Source: Pseudomonas benzenivorans (GTDB lineage: Bacteria; Pseudomonadota; Gammaproteobacteria; Pseudomonadales; Pseudomonadaceae). Taken from it: a stretch of DNA of 64,000 bases. This document shows, piece by piece, positions 56,279-64,000 of the stretch. Each line of letters begins with the position of its first letter. Position 1 is the stretch's first letter. The stretch covers positions 3,968,001 through 4,032,000 of the forward strand of contig NZ_CP073346.1 in assembly GCF_024397895.1 (NCBI RefSeq), written 5' to 3'. The notes beneath the pieces were generated by a model. It saw only the letters and a program-made list of their open reading frames with translations. It was not told the DNA's origin and ran no database searches. The position numbers and the translations under genes were made by a program.

Positions 56279-56649
56279 ACGATCCCCGTGGCGATGGCCA
56301 CCAGCACCACGTCGCGGCCGATCTGCTTCCACTCGTAGCCGTCGTAGCGAGGCAGCTGGCTGCTCAGGTGCGGGTCGAAACGCTTGGCGATGCCCGGCGG
56401 CAGCGGCTTGCCGCGCGCCAGGTTCTTGGCGATGCCCGGCGGCAGGCTGCCAGCCGGCGCGAGCAGGTGACGGTTGTCACCGAGGATGATGCGTACCCGG
56501 CCGATATCGATCGACGGACCGTTGAGCTGGACGCTGAGGTCGCCGTCATGGCTGGCGCCATGCTTGTCGTGTTTCGGCGCCGCCTGGGCCGTTTGCATGG
56601 CCAGGGCAGCGAGCAGTGCAGTGCAGATCAGCAAACGAGGATGAGGCAT
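56248..56649 (-). CDS. CigR/RcnB-like periplasmic protein
   Basis: 133 aa from ATG 56649 (MPHPRLLICTALLAALAMQT), with signal peptide, GGAG upstream. A twice-repeated segment LPPGIAKNLARGKPLPPGIA precedes a C-terminal hydrophobic helix (GRDVVLVAIATGIVYEVLRN). This matches the anti-virulence regulator CigR family named in Salmonella; the role here is unknown. It overlaps the double-cupin gene tail to tail. Confidence 0.85.
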   Translation of the reverse strand: MPHPRLLICTALLAALAMQTAQAAPKHDKHGASHDGDLSVQLNGPSIDIGRVRIILGDNRHLLAPAGSLPPGIAKNLARGKPLPPGIAKRFDPHLSSQLPRYDGYEWKQIGRDVVLVAIATGIVYEVLRNVLD

Positions 56650-56824
56650 GGCAGGCTCCATAAACGGAGGGGTGAGCATGACACTGGATTTGAGCCCTTA
56701 ATTGGGCCTTATTCAAGATGCCGGTCCTGCACTTTGTGGCCGCTGACGCAAAGAAATTCGGCCGCGGCCCAGGAAACCGTTAGGCTATGCAGCTGATTCC
56801 AGTTTTTTTGCCGAGGTTGACCCC

Positions 56825-58177
56825 GTGTTTTCCCAATTCCCCCTGCACGAACGCCTGCTGAAAGCCGTGGCCGAGCTGAACTTTGTCGAGCCCACCCCGG
56901 TGCAGGTGGCGGCCATTCCGCCCGCGCTGCAGGGACGTGACCTGCGGGTGATCGCCCAGACCGGCAGCGGCAAGACCGCGGCCTTCGTCCTGCCCATGCT
57001 CAACCGCCTGCTCGGTGACGGCGCACCCAAGCCGCGGGTGAGCCTGCGCGCGGTGATCCTGCTGCCGACGCGCGAGCTGGCCCAGCAGACCCTCAAGGAA
57101 GTCGAGCGCTTCGCCCAGTTCACCTTTATCAAGGCCGGGCTGATCACCGGTGGCGAGGACTTCAAGTCCCAGGCGGCCATGCTGCGCCGAGTGGACATCC
57201 TGATCGGCACCCCGGGGCGGCTGATCGAGCACGCCAACGCCGGCAACCTGCCGCTGGAGGAGGTCGAGGTGCTGGTGCTGGACGAGGCCGACCGCATGCT
57301 CGACATGGGCTTCGCCGAAGATGTGCAGCGCCTGGCCGAGGCCTGCTCCGGGCCGCACCAGACCCTGCTGTTCTCCGCCACCAGCGGCGGCTCCGGCCTG
57401 CGCGAAATGGTCGCCAAGGTGCTCAAGGAGCCCCAGTACCTGCAGCTCAACGCCGTCAGCCAGCTCGCCGAAGGCACCCGCCAGCAGATCATCACCGCCG
57501 ACCACAACTACCACAAGGAACAGCTGGTCGACTGGTTGCTGAGCAACGAGACCTACGACAAGGCGATCATCTTCACCAATACCCGGGTCCAGGCCGACCG
57601 CCTCTACGGCAAGCTGGTGGCCCGCGAGTTCAAGACCTTCGTGCTGCATGGCGAGAAGGATCAGAAGGACCGCAAGCTGGCCATCGACCGCCTCAAGCAG
57701 GGCGCGGTGAAGATCCTGGTCGCCACCGACGTGGCGGCCCGGGGCCTGGACGTCGAGGGTCTGGACCTGGTGATCAACTTCGACATGCCGCGCTCCGGTG
57801 ACGAATACGTGCACCGCATCGGCCGCACCGGTCGTGCCGGTGCCGAGGGCCTGGCGATCTCGCTGATCTGCCACACCGACTGGAACCTGATGTCGAGCAT
57901 CGAACGCTACCTCAAGCAGCGTTTCGAGCGCCGCACCATCAAGGAACTGAAGGGCACGTATCAGGGGCCGAAAAACCTCAAGGCGTCCGGCAAGGCGGCC
58001 GGCACCAAGAAGAAAAAGACCGACGCCAAGGGCACCAAGAAAAGCGCGGCGAAGAAGCCCGCGGCCAAGGCCCCGAGCAAGCGCAACACGATCAACAAGC
58101 CGAAGAGCGAGGCGCCGACACTGGTCAGCCAGGACGGCCTGGCGCCGCTCAAGCGACGCAAGCCGACTGCCGAGTAA
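56825..58177 (+). CDS. DEAD-box ATP-dependent RNA helicase
   Basis: 450 aa starting at GTG 56825 (MFSQFPLHERLLKAVAEL). All motifs are present: Q motif FVEPTPVQ, AQTGSGKT, PTRELAQQ, GTPGRL, LDEADRMLD, SAT, and HRIGRTGRAG. After residue ~380 comes a low-complexity basic tail (KKKKTDAKGTKKSAAKKPA), likely for RNA binding. A ribosome-assembly or mRNA-remodelling role is inferred from family. The DUF1294 gene follows after 5 nt. Confidence 0.94.
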   Translation: MFSQFPLHERLLKAVAELNFVEPTPVQVAAIPPALQGRDLRVIAQTGSGKTAAFVLPMLNRLLGDGAPKPRVSLRAVILLPTRELAQQTLKEVERFAQFTFIKAGLITGGEDFKSQAAMLRRVDILIGTPGRLIEHANAGNLPLEEVEVLVLDEADRMLDMGFAEDVQRLAEACSGPHQTLLFSATSGGSGLREMVAKVLKEPQYLQLNAVSQLAEGTRQQIITADHNYHKEQLVDWLLSNETYDKAIIFTNTRVQADRLYGKLVAREFKTFVLHGEKDQKDRKLAIDRLKQGAVKILVATDVAARGLDVEGLDLVINFDMPRSGDEYVHRIGRTGRAGAEGLAISLICHTDWNLMSSIERYLKQRFERRTIKELKGTYQGPKNLKASGKAAGTKKKKTDAKGTKKSAAKKPAAKAPSKRNTINKPKSEAPTLVSQDGLAPLKRRKPTAE

Positions 58178-58182
58178 TCGCG

Positions 58183-58725
58183 ATGCGCTTGTTGCCGATG
58201 GGGGCGGGCGCATTGTGGCTACTGTCAGCACGGGTGCAGGGCCAGGGCACCGTCCACAGGTGTCTGCAGCCCGATGGCGTGGTGCTCTACAGCGATCAGG
58301 CCTGCAGCATGGCGCACAGCAACCTGGCCTTGAGTGTCAGCGGCTACGCCAGCTATCCGCCGATGTTGCGGGGCCTGGCCAAGCTCTGGCACGAACAGCT
58401 GCAGCCGCTGTTCGGCGGGATCGAGGTGCTGCCGTACCTGGCGCTGCTCTACGGGCTGATGAGCCTGGTCTGCTTTGTCGCCTACTACCGCGACAAGCAG
58501 TTCGCCATGCGCGGCGCACGGCGCACGCCCGAGGCGCGCCTGCACCTGTACGAGTTATTCGGTGGCTGGCCGGGCGGCCTGCTGGCGCAACGCATGATTC
58601 GCCACAAGAATCGCAAGCTCGGCTATCAGGTCAGGTTCTGGCTGATCGTACTGAGCCACCTGCTGGTGGCCGCTGCGGTGCTGTGGCTGGCCTATTGGCC
58701 CGAGTCGCGGCTGGCGCTGTTGTGA
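58183..58725 (+). CDS. DUF4124-like/DUF1294 membrane protein
   Basis: 180 aa. The N-terminus carries a short cysteine-paired segment, VHRCLQPDGVVLYSDQACSM, resembling DUF4124. The rest is a DUF1294 unit with three helices and the signature DKQFAMRGARRTPEARLHLY, LFGGWPGGLLAQRMIRHKNR. The common partner of DUF1294 is a cold-shock domain, absent here. Probably co-transcribed with the RNA helicase. Function unknown. Confidence 0.82.
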   Translation: MRLLPMGAGALWLLSARVQGQGTVHRCLQPDGVVLYSDQACSMAHSNLALSVSGYASYPPMLRGLAKLWHEQLQPLFGGIEVLPYLALLYGLMSLVCFVAYYRDKQFAMRGARRTPEARLHLYELFGGWPGGLLAQRMIRHKNRKLGYQVRFWLIVLSHLLVAAAVLWLAYWPESRLALL

Positions 58726-58727
58726 AA

Positions 58728-58761
58728 CCGGGCGGGCATGCTTCAGCCCATGCCCGCCCGG
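58728..58761. terminator. Convergent hairpin
   Basis: 13-bp perfect GC-rich stem (58728-58740 with 58749-58761) between convergent genes, with only short T-runs outside. Confidence 0.75.
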
Positions 58762-58771
58762 CGCCTGGGGC

Positions 58772-59752
58772 TTACTTCGGTACGATCAGGATCTTGCCGT
58801 CCCGCTCGCCGCTGGCGGCGGCCGCCACGGCTTCCTTGATCTGGCTGACGTCGTAGGTGGCGGCGACGCGGGCGTGCAGCTTGCCGCTGGCGATCAGTTG
58901 GGTCAGCTCGCCGAACACCTGCATCTGCTCGGCCGGGGTCGCCTGTTGGAACCACTTGGCCAGCCAGAAGCCCTTGAGGGTCACGCCGCGAAAGACGAAG
59001 GAAGCCGGCGACACCTGGCAGGGTTGGCGGCTCATCATCCCGTAGTTCACCAGCACGCCACCCTCGCTCAGGCTCGCGGCGAGGTGGTCGGTGGCCTCAC
59101 CGCCCACCGCGTCGATGCCCAGGCGCACCGGTGCGCCGCCGGTGGCCGCGCGCACGCGCTTGGCCAGATCCGGACCATCGACCAGCACCACGTCGCCGCC
59201 TTCGGCCTCGACGCCGGCCACCGCCGACTCGCGGCGCACCACGTTGAGGGTTCTGAAGCCGCGCAGCTTGGCCAGCTGGATCAGGTAGCTGCCGACCCCC
59301 GAGTTGGCGGCGTTCTGGATCACCCAGTCGCCGGGCTGCAGGTCGACGAACTGGCTGAGCATCAAGGAGGCGGTCGGCGGGTTGACGGTCATCATCGCCA
59401 GTTGCTGCGGATCGGACTCCGGCAGGGGAATCAGCTTGTCCGCCGGCGCGTTCAGGTGGCTGACCCAGGTGCCGCAGCCGACCGGCAACAGTACCAGCTG
59501 GCCGACCTTGAGCTTGCTCACCTCCGCGCCGAGCGCCTCGACCCGGCCCACGCCCTCGTTGCCGCCGATCGCCGGCAGCGGCGGCAGCATGCCGTACTCG
59601 CCGGTCAGGGTGAGTACGTCGGAGGGGTTGATCGGTGCGGCTGCCACCTTGACCCGCACCTCGCCTGCAGCCGGCGCGGCAAGCTGCAGTTCGACGGCTT
59701 CGATCACATCCTGCGGTTGCGGGCCGCGTGTCTGGTACTGGGCTTTGAGCAT
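58772..59752 (-). CDS. MDR-family enoyl/quinone reductase (MECR-like)
   Basis: 326 aa. GroES-like N-terminal domain (AAAPINPSDVLTLTGEYGML, GNEGVGRVEALG) and Rossmann domain (NAANSGVGSYLIQLAKLRGF). The usual zinc ligands (GHE, Cys cluster) are missing, so it is the zinc-free type, close to mitochondrial trans-2-enoyl reductase and quinone reductases using NADPH. Monocistronic, convergent with the DUF1294 gene. Confidence 0.9.
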   Translation of the reverse strand: MLKAQYQTRGPQPQDVIEAVELQLAAPAAGEVRVKVAAAPINPSDVLTLTGEYGMLPPLPAIGGNEGVGRVEALGAEVSKLKVGQLVLLPVGCGTWVSHLNAPADKLIPLPESDPQQLAMMTVNPPTASLMLSQFVDLQPGDWVIQNAANSGVGSYLIQLAKLRGFRTLNVVRRESAVAGVEAEGGDVVLVDGPDLAKRVRAATGGAPVRLGIDAVGGEATDHLAASLSEGGVLVNYGMMSRQPCQVSPASFVFRGVTLKGFWLAKWFQQATPAEQMQVFGELTQLIASGKLHARVAATYDVSQIKEAVAAAASGERDGKILIVPK

Positions 59753-59956
59753 CGGGTTTCTCCGTGGGCTGGCGAGTTGATCAGCGCCCCAGTCTAGACC
59801 TTGGCGGCTGCGTGCGGACGAATCCCCTGCAATACAGCCGGTTGATCATGGTCGGCTGTCAAGGGCTGAAAGCCGCGACCTGCTGGTGCACTATGGGCAG
59901 GACGATGATCGGCCGCGCCGCCGCGGACGTTGCCGATCAAGCGAAGGAGAGGGGCC

Positions 59957-61105
59957 ATGCTGAACTCGCGATTGCTTGGGATTCTCGGGCTTGTCGCCGC
60001 TGTGGCGCTGCCGCCGGCCGTCGCGCAGGAGCGCCAGTATCCCAGTGAGCTGGGTAGCCTGCGGGTCACCACGCTGCTGTCCGGTCTTGAACACCCCTGG
60101 GCCCTGGCATTTCTGCCGGATCGCCAGGGCCTGCTGCTGACCGAGCGCCTCGGGCGCCTGCGTCTGCTCGGCGCCGACGGCCGACTGTCCGAGCCCATCG
60201 AGGGCGTGCCGCAAGTCTACGCCCGAGGCCAGGGCGGCCTGCTGGATGTGGCGCTGTCCCCGGCGTTCGCCACCGATCGATGGGTGTACCTGAGCTATGC
60301 CGAAGCGGGCAAACGCGGCAAGGCCGGCACGGCAGTCGGGCGCGGCCGCTTGTCAACCGATGGGCGCCGGCTGGAGGGCTTCGAGGTGATCTTCCGCCAG
60401 CAGCCCAAACTGTCCACCGGCGTGCATTTCGGCGCGCGCCTGGTGTTTGATCGTGACGGCTACCTGTTCATCACCCTGGGCGAGAACAACCAGCGACCCA
60501 CCGCCCAGCACCTCGACAAGCTCCAGGGCAAGGTGGTGCGCCTGCACTCCGACGGCCGCGTGCCACCTGACAACCCCTTTGTCGACCAGGACGGCGTGCG
60601 CCCGGAAATCTGGTCCTACGGCCATCGCAACCCCCAGGGCGCCGCCCTCAATCCCTGGACCGGCGCATTGTGGGTGCATGAGCATGGCCCGCGCGGCGGC
60701 GACGAGATCAATATCCCCCAGGCCGGCAAGAACTACGGCTGGCCGTTGGCCACCCATGGGGTGAACTATACGTTCCTGCCGATTCCCGAGGCCCTGGGTG
60801 AAACAGTCGCCGGCACCGAGCCGCCGCACCATGTCTGGGAGAAATCGCCGGCGATCAGCGGCATGGCGTTCTATGACGCGGCGCGCTTTCCGCAGTGGCG
60901 ACACAGCCTGTTTGTCGGGGCGCTGGCTGGAGAGGCGCTTCTGCGCCTGCAGTTGCAGGGCGACCGGGTGATGCACGAGGAGCGCCTGCTGGAAGCGCTG
61001 GATGCGCGCATTCGCGACGTGCGCCAGGGGCCGGACGGCTATCTCTATGTGTTGACCGACGCCAGCGACGGCCAGCTACTGCGCGTCGGGCTGGCGCGCG
61101 ACTGA
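59957..61105 (+). CDS. PQQ-dependent aldose sugar dehydrogenase (YliI/Asd type)
   Basis: ATG 59957 follows AAGGAGAGG and starts a signal peptide (LLGILGLVAAVALPPAVA, cleaved before QERQYP); 382 aa. Six-bladed beta-propeller with GLEHPWALAFLPDRQGLLLT, HFGARLVFDRDGYLFITLG, and SYGHRNPQGAALNPWTGAL plus HEHGPRGGDEIN around the PQQ site. It should oxidise aldose sugars in the periplasm. Confidence 0.93.
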   Translation: MLNSRLLGILGLVAAVALPPAVAQERQYPSELGSLRVTTLLSGLEHPWALAFLPDRQGLLLTERLGRLRLLGADGRLSEPIEGVPQVYARGQGGLLDVALSPAFATDRWVYLSYAEAGKRGKAGTAVGRGRLSTDGRRLEGFEVIFRQQPKLSTGVHFGARLVFDRDGYLFITLGENNQRPTAQHLDKLQGKVVRLHSDGRVPPDNPFVDQDGVRPEIWSYGHRNPQGAALNPWTGALWVHEHGPRGGDEINIPQAGKNYGWPLATHGVNYTFLPIPEALGETVAGTEPPHHVWEKSPAISGMAFYDAARFPQWRHSLFVGALAGEALLRLQLQGDRVMHEERLLEALDARIRDVRQGPDGYLYVLTDASDGQLLRVGLARD

Positions 61106-61239
61106 GCGGGGCGGGTACCGGTTGGTCGTGCACATTTCAGGAGCTGGGGGAATGGCCGGCGAGTTTTACGGCAGGGGAGAGGGGAGCGCCTGGCGCTTTG
61201 TCGAGACGAGCAAAGCGCTACAGGGTAGCCGGCGCGAGG

Positions 61240-61428
61240 CTATTTCTTGCTGATGGTGATCTGCTTGCTGGCGCCGTAGACCTGGCCACTGACACCCTTT
61301 TCAATCTGCTGGATTTCGCCACCGGCTTTCAGGAAGGCCGCGATCTGCGCATCGATCGAGGCGCTGGTTTCAACGGCGGGGGCCGGCTTGGGTTTGCTCT
61401 GGGATGCTTTTACACGCATGGCAGCCAT
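61240..61428 (-). CDS. Small basic protein, unknown
   Basis: 62 aa, ATG 61428 (or 61419). A Lys/Pro/Ala-rich start (VKASQSKPKPAPAV) is followed by SIDAQIAAFLKAGGEIQQIE, a short helix typical of small Pseudomonas proteins. Ends with a Lys pair. No signal or membrane segment. An 8-bp hairpin (61193-61200 with 61211-61218) lies downstream. I cannot name a function. Confidence 0.65.
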   Translation of the reverse strand: MAAMRVKASQSKPKPAPAVETSASIDAQIAAFLKAGGEIQQIEKGVSGQVYGASKQITISKK

Positions 61429-61752
61429 TAACCTATTTAAAAATTAATTTGGCCGAGCATTGTACGTGAACGGCTTGACAATTGCTTGATAAATAATGTC
61501 GGCGGGAAGTTATTGCGCCCTGTGCTTCGAGCGCGCACCACGCCGATTTTAATTTTTGTTTTCTATAAGGTGTTGTTTTATCGGAGGTTCGCCGGCGTAT
61601 CGGGTTGGAGGCGGCGCCACGTTGCGAAGCTCGCTTGCCATTGGTCGGATCGTACGTTCGCGCAGCCGGGAGCACCCCGCCGAGGCGTGGTTGCCAGCAA
61701 AGGCGGCCACAACTCGGGTAGAATGCGCGCCTGGCAACGAGGGTAGGGCACC
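61429..61752. other. Intergenic region between small protein and cvfB
   Basis: 324 nt, AT-rich at both flanks of a GC-rich middle. It should carry the divergent promoters; a TAGAAT (61719-61724) suits a -10 for cvfB. The frames inside (for example 61549-61797 minus) lack family features. Confidence 0.5.
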
Positions 61753-62595
61753 ATGGCGGTTATCGGACGCATGAATTGTTTGCAGGTCGTCAAGCACACC
61801 GACTTCGGTCTGTATCTGGATGGCGGCGCGGACGGCGAAATATTGTTGCCCAAGCGTTATATCCCCAAGGATACGCCGAGCGAAGTGGAAGACTGGCTGA
61901 ATGTATTTATCTATTTGGACAGCGACGACAAATTAATTGCCACCACGGAAAAACCGAAAGTTCAGGTCGGTGAATTCGCCAGCCTGAAGGTGGTGGATAT
62001 CAACCGGGTCGGTTTGTTTCTCAATTGGGGCTTGCCGAAAGACCTGCTGTTGCCCCATTCGGAAGAAAAGCGCCCGCTGCAGGTCGGCGATTACTGCGTC
62101 GTGCATGTCTTTCTCGACAAGCGCAGCAAACGCATCACCGCCACCGCGCGCCTGGATCGTTACCTCGACAGGCTGCCGGCCACCTACCAGGCTGGCCAGG
62201 AAGTCGACTTGCTGGTGGTCGAGTCCACCGACATGGGCTTCAAGGCCATCATCAACGGCCAGCACTGGGGCCTGATTCACAAGAACGAGCTGTTCAAGTT
62301 CCTGCGCAGCGGCATGCGCGAGAAGGGCTTCATCAAGGAAGTGCGCGACGACGGCAAGATCAGCCTGAGCCTGCAGCCGGTGGGCCAGGACGTGGTGGGT
62401 AGCCTGGGCGAACAGATCCTGGCCAAGCTGCGCGAGCAGGGCGGGATGCTCGAACTGAGCGACAAGAGCTCGCCGGAGGCCATCAGCGCGCTGTTTCGGG
62501 TCAGCAAGGGCAACTTCAAGAAGGCCATCGGCGGGCTGTACAAGCAGGGTCAGATCCGCATCCACGAAGACCGTATCGAACTGCTCGAACGTTAA
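61753..62595 (+). CDS. cvfB: CvfB-family S1 RNA-binding protein
   Basis: 280 aa. Tandem S1-type domains: MNCLQVVKHTDFGLYLDGG near the start, LKVVDINRVGLFLNWGLPKD with DLLLPHSEEK, and a third around FKAIINGQHWGLIHKNELF. A C-terminal winged helix follows (SPEAISALFRVSKGNFKKAI). CvfB was named in Staphylococcus as a virulence-related RNA-binding protein; the role in Pseudomonas is not known to me. GAGGGTAGG upstream supports ATG 61753. Confidence 0.93.
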   Translation: MAVIGRMNCLQVVKHTDFGLYLDGGADGEILLPKRYIPKDTPSEVEDWLNVFIYLDSDDKLIATTEKPKVQVGEFASLKVVDINRVGLFLNWGLPKDLLLPHSEEKRPLQVGDYCVVHVFLDKRSKRITATARLDRYLDRLPATYQAGQEVDLLVVESTDMGFKAIINGQHWGLIHKNELFKFLRSGMREKGFIKEVRDDGKISLSLQPVGQDVVGSLGEQILAKLREQGGMLELSDKSSPEAISALFRVSKGNFKKAIGGLYKQGQIRIHEDRIELLER

Positions 62596-62699
62596 GCCGC
62601 GAGCGGGCGCGCCGCTGGCGCCGGGCACACCGACATCCGGCGGGCAGAATACAAAAACCCGCTTGAGCGTCCGCCGGCTCCCATGAATAATGCGCAAGC

Positions 62700-62775
62700 G
62701 CCGTTGTAGCTCAGTTGGTAGAGCACGTCATTCGTAATGATGGGGTCGGGGGTTCGATTCCTCTCAGCGGCACCA
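62700..62775 (+). tRNA. tRNA-Thr (CGT anticodon)
   Basis: 76 nt including encoded CCA. Acceptor GCCGTTG pairs with CAGCGGC (one G-U), D-arm GCTC/GAGC, anticodon stem CGTCA/TGATG with loop TTCGTAA giving anticodon CGT, T-loop TTCGATT. A strong terminator follows within 10 nt, so it is a single-gene unit. Confidence 0.96.
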
Positions 62776-62783
62776 GTAAAAAC

Positions 62784-62810
62784 AAGGCCTGCAGCGATGC
62801 AGGCCTTTTT
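62784..62810 (+). terminator. Terminator of tRNA-Thr
   Basis: 10-bp perfect stem (62784-62793 with 62798-62807), GCGA loop, then TTT and TTTTC. Confidence 0.94.
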
Positions 62811-62892
62811 CGTTTTCGGACGGATTTGAGTCGGGTTTGGCTCTGGTGTTGGTTTTGCGGTAAGCCCTTCGAACGCGGTTCCCCCTGAGGGG

Positions 62893-63084
62893 ATGACTTT
62901 GGACGATCAATCGAAAACGCAGCATGACAAGCCGGCCGCCGGTGACCTCTGCGACGAGGATGCCGAGTACCTGAACATTCCCATGGTCAACAGGGAGGGC
63001 GCTGCGCTGCCCAAGCCGAGTCTGGGGTCTCGCCTGTCAGCCTGGCGGCGTAAGTTGGAAAGCCGTGATGGCCCGCTGCGCTGA
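62893..63084 (+). CDS. Small acidic/basic protein, hypothetical
   Basis: 63 aa. GAGG lies 2-5 nt before ATG 62893. Acidic first half (GDLCDEDAEYLNIPMV) and basic amphipathic second half (SRLSAWRRKLESRDG). No family recognised; codon usage suits the genome. Could be a chance frame, but the RBS and length favour a real gene. It lies directly downstream of a tRNA, a common integration site, yet no integrase is visible. Confidence 0.45.
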   Translation: MTLDDQSKTQHDKPAAGDLCDEDAEYLNIPMVNREGAALPKPSLGSRLSAWRRKLESRDGPLR

Positions 63085-63634
63085 GGCTCGACCTGACCTC
63101 TCACCAGGTTTCGCCTTAGGTGATTAGTCGCATTCACGCTGTTTCTCGAATCCATGATGTGAGTGTCGATCAGCCTGATGGTGGACGCCGTTGCGTCAGT
63201 CGGTGGCTCGGCAGAGGGTGAGGGGCTTGAGCGTCTGTCTGCGAGCTTCGCGACGTACCGCACGCATGGCGATCTTGATGTTCAGGTCTGCGCTTTCCCA
63301 CTCGCGACACAGCAACTGGGCATTGATGCCGGCCTCCTGCCTGAGCGGATAGCCTCCAGGCCGGATGGGGATGCACCCGCAAAAGTCCCGCATTTCTGTC
63401 CCAGCGCTATTGGTCTATCTGCTGAAAAAGCCAAATTTCAGCTCCGAAGATGCTCAATGTGACGGCGCATTCGGCGCCGATCCTTAGTTTCAGTGAGTCC
63501 TCTGTGACCAGTTGGTCATAAGTCAATCTTGGTCTTTGGGGCTGTTTGACTAATGTGACAAGTGGCATCTTGACAGTAGGCGGCGTTAGGGGAGAATCCC
63601 CGCGAACTTGACGCCAACCTTTTGGACTCACTCC
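63085..63634. other. Long region before the adhesin gene
   Basis: 550 nt. A minus-strand frame at 63196-63393 (MRDFCGCIPIRPGGYPLRQE...) and a plus-strand frame at 63163-63462 overlap one another; neither has a good RBS or known motif. From about 63480 the sequence becomes T-rich and likely holds the promoter and a long leader of the adhesin gene. Confidence 0.5.
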
Positions 63635-64000
63635 ATGTCTGCTCTCCGCCTGCGCTTGCTGTTCCCTTCGCAACAGACCAAAGATGTTCCGCTTACGCAG
63701 TTGCTGGTTGTACCGGCAGAGCGCGGGGTGACCTACAGCATCATCGATGCGGCTACGCAGAAGCCGGCCAGTGGCATCGTTCTGAAGAAGAAGGGCGATG
63801 CTCTGATTGTCGAGGTGGACGAGCAGGCCCTGGTGGAGATCGAGCATTTCTATGCCGACGATCAGGGCGCGGCCTTCGATGTCGGCCCGGCGGCGAGTGG
63901 CGAGGCGCAGCTGATCACCGCCAACGATCGGGCGAGCCAGGTGTCGAGTGTGGTCTGGCCGGCAGGCGATAACGACCTGGCCGCGATGCCGCTGGAGGCC
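63635..64000 (+). CDS. N-terminus of probable giant surface adhesin (BapA-like prefix), 3' end outside window
   Basis: 122 codons, open to the right edge. ATG 63635 gives MSALRLRLLFPSQQTKDVPL, then short beta-strands GVTYSIIDAATQKPASGIVL, KKKGDALIVEVDEQALVEIE, HFYADDQGAAFDVGPAASGE. This is the pattern I know from the BapA prefix-like domain at the start of very large type I-secreted biofilm adhesins; there is no classical signal peptide, as expected for type I secretion. Repeats, RTX motifs and transporter genes would lie beyond the window. Confidence 0.68.
   Translation, partial: MSALRLRLLFPSQQTKDVPLTQLLVVPAERGVTYSIIDAATQKPASGIVLKKKGDALIVEVDEQALVEIEHFYADDQGAAFDVGPAASGEAQLITANDRASQVSSVVWPAGDNDLAAMPLEA

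Noticed and set aside
63163..63462. Overlapping small frames on both strands before the adhesin
   Set aside because: Neither strand has a convincing RBS or motif; kept only as unassigned region.
62700..63634. Genomic island integrated at tRNA-Thr
   Set aside because: No integrase, no direct repeat of the tRNA 3' end seen downstream, and base composition is not unusual.

Overview
The window is GC-rich chromosomal DNA from a Pseudomonas species. The evidence is gene content and order: a fused six-gene Mrp-type Na+/H+ antiporter operon, OprD and OprO/OprP porins, the pdxH/dinG/OmpA-lipoprotein neighbourhood, an FabH2-like ketoacyl synthase beside an ECF sigma factor, and an ABC exporter-ppiA-hydrolase-LysR-azoreductase block. 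From memory (not searched), 1-20346 follows the order of the P. aeruginosa PA1037-PA1061 region, 42071-46202 the PA3286-PA3280 region, and 48079-53538 the PA3228-PA3223 region. The window is therefore conserved backbone blocks joined at accessory junctions.

Layout. 1-12200: small lipoproteins, two tandem OmpA-type lipoproteins plus a third, DUF1145 and CopD membrane proteins, DinG helicase, a serine hydrolase, PdxH, glycerate kinase and a glycine-zipper lipoprotein. 12505-18226: mrpA(B)CDEFG operon. 18318-20888: DMT exporter, a Cds1-like PLP enzyme and a GNAT acetyltransferase. 20916-25835: an AT-richer accessory island (below). 25985-30687: FAD oxidoreductase, GAPDH paralogue, small conserved proteins and a LysE exporter. 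30882-36452: OprD porin, PadR regulator with two clear palindromic operators, a divergent phytoene-desaturase-like oxidoreductase and a glutamate-synthase-like FMN protein. 36566-41612: a tandem pair of secreted alpha/beta hydrolases and an orphan MASE1/PAS sensor kinase. 42071-46202: FabH2-like KAS III, ECF sigma factor and ZAS-type anti-sigma in overlapping frames, then a phosphate-type porin. 46293-48048: GNAT-like protein and a REP-associated transposase flanked by REP sequences. 48079-59752: ABC exporter, ppiA, hydrolase, LysR, azoR, two DMT transporters, a double cupin, CigR-like protein, DEAD-box helicase, DUF1294 protein and MDR reductase. 59957-64000: aldose sugar dehydrogenase, CvfB, tRNA-Thr(CGT), small ORFs and the first 122 codons of a probable giant BapA-like adhesin running off the right edge.

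The most unusual part is 20916-25835. It holds three paralogous lipoproteins and a fourth unrelated signal-peptide protein. Each is followed immediately by only the first few codons of a further gene. Three of those stubs are cut by an almost identical 61-77-nt hairpin element. The fourth protein is translationally coupled (ATGA) to the surviving 3' end of an upstream gene. This looks like an orphan immunity array whose cognate toxin genes have been deleted, with hairpin elements at the deletion joints, mosaic sequence exchange between copies, and a 1090-bp tandem duplication. A promoter-like sequence and a long rod-like RNA fold sit directly upstream.
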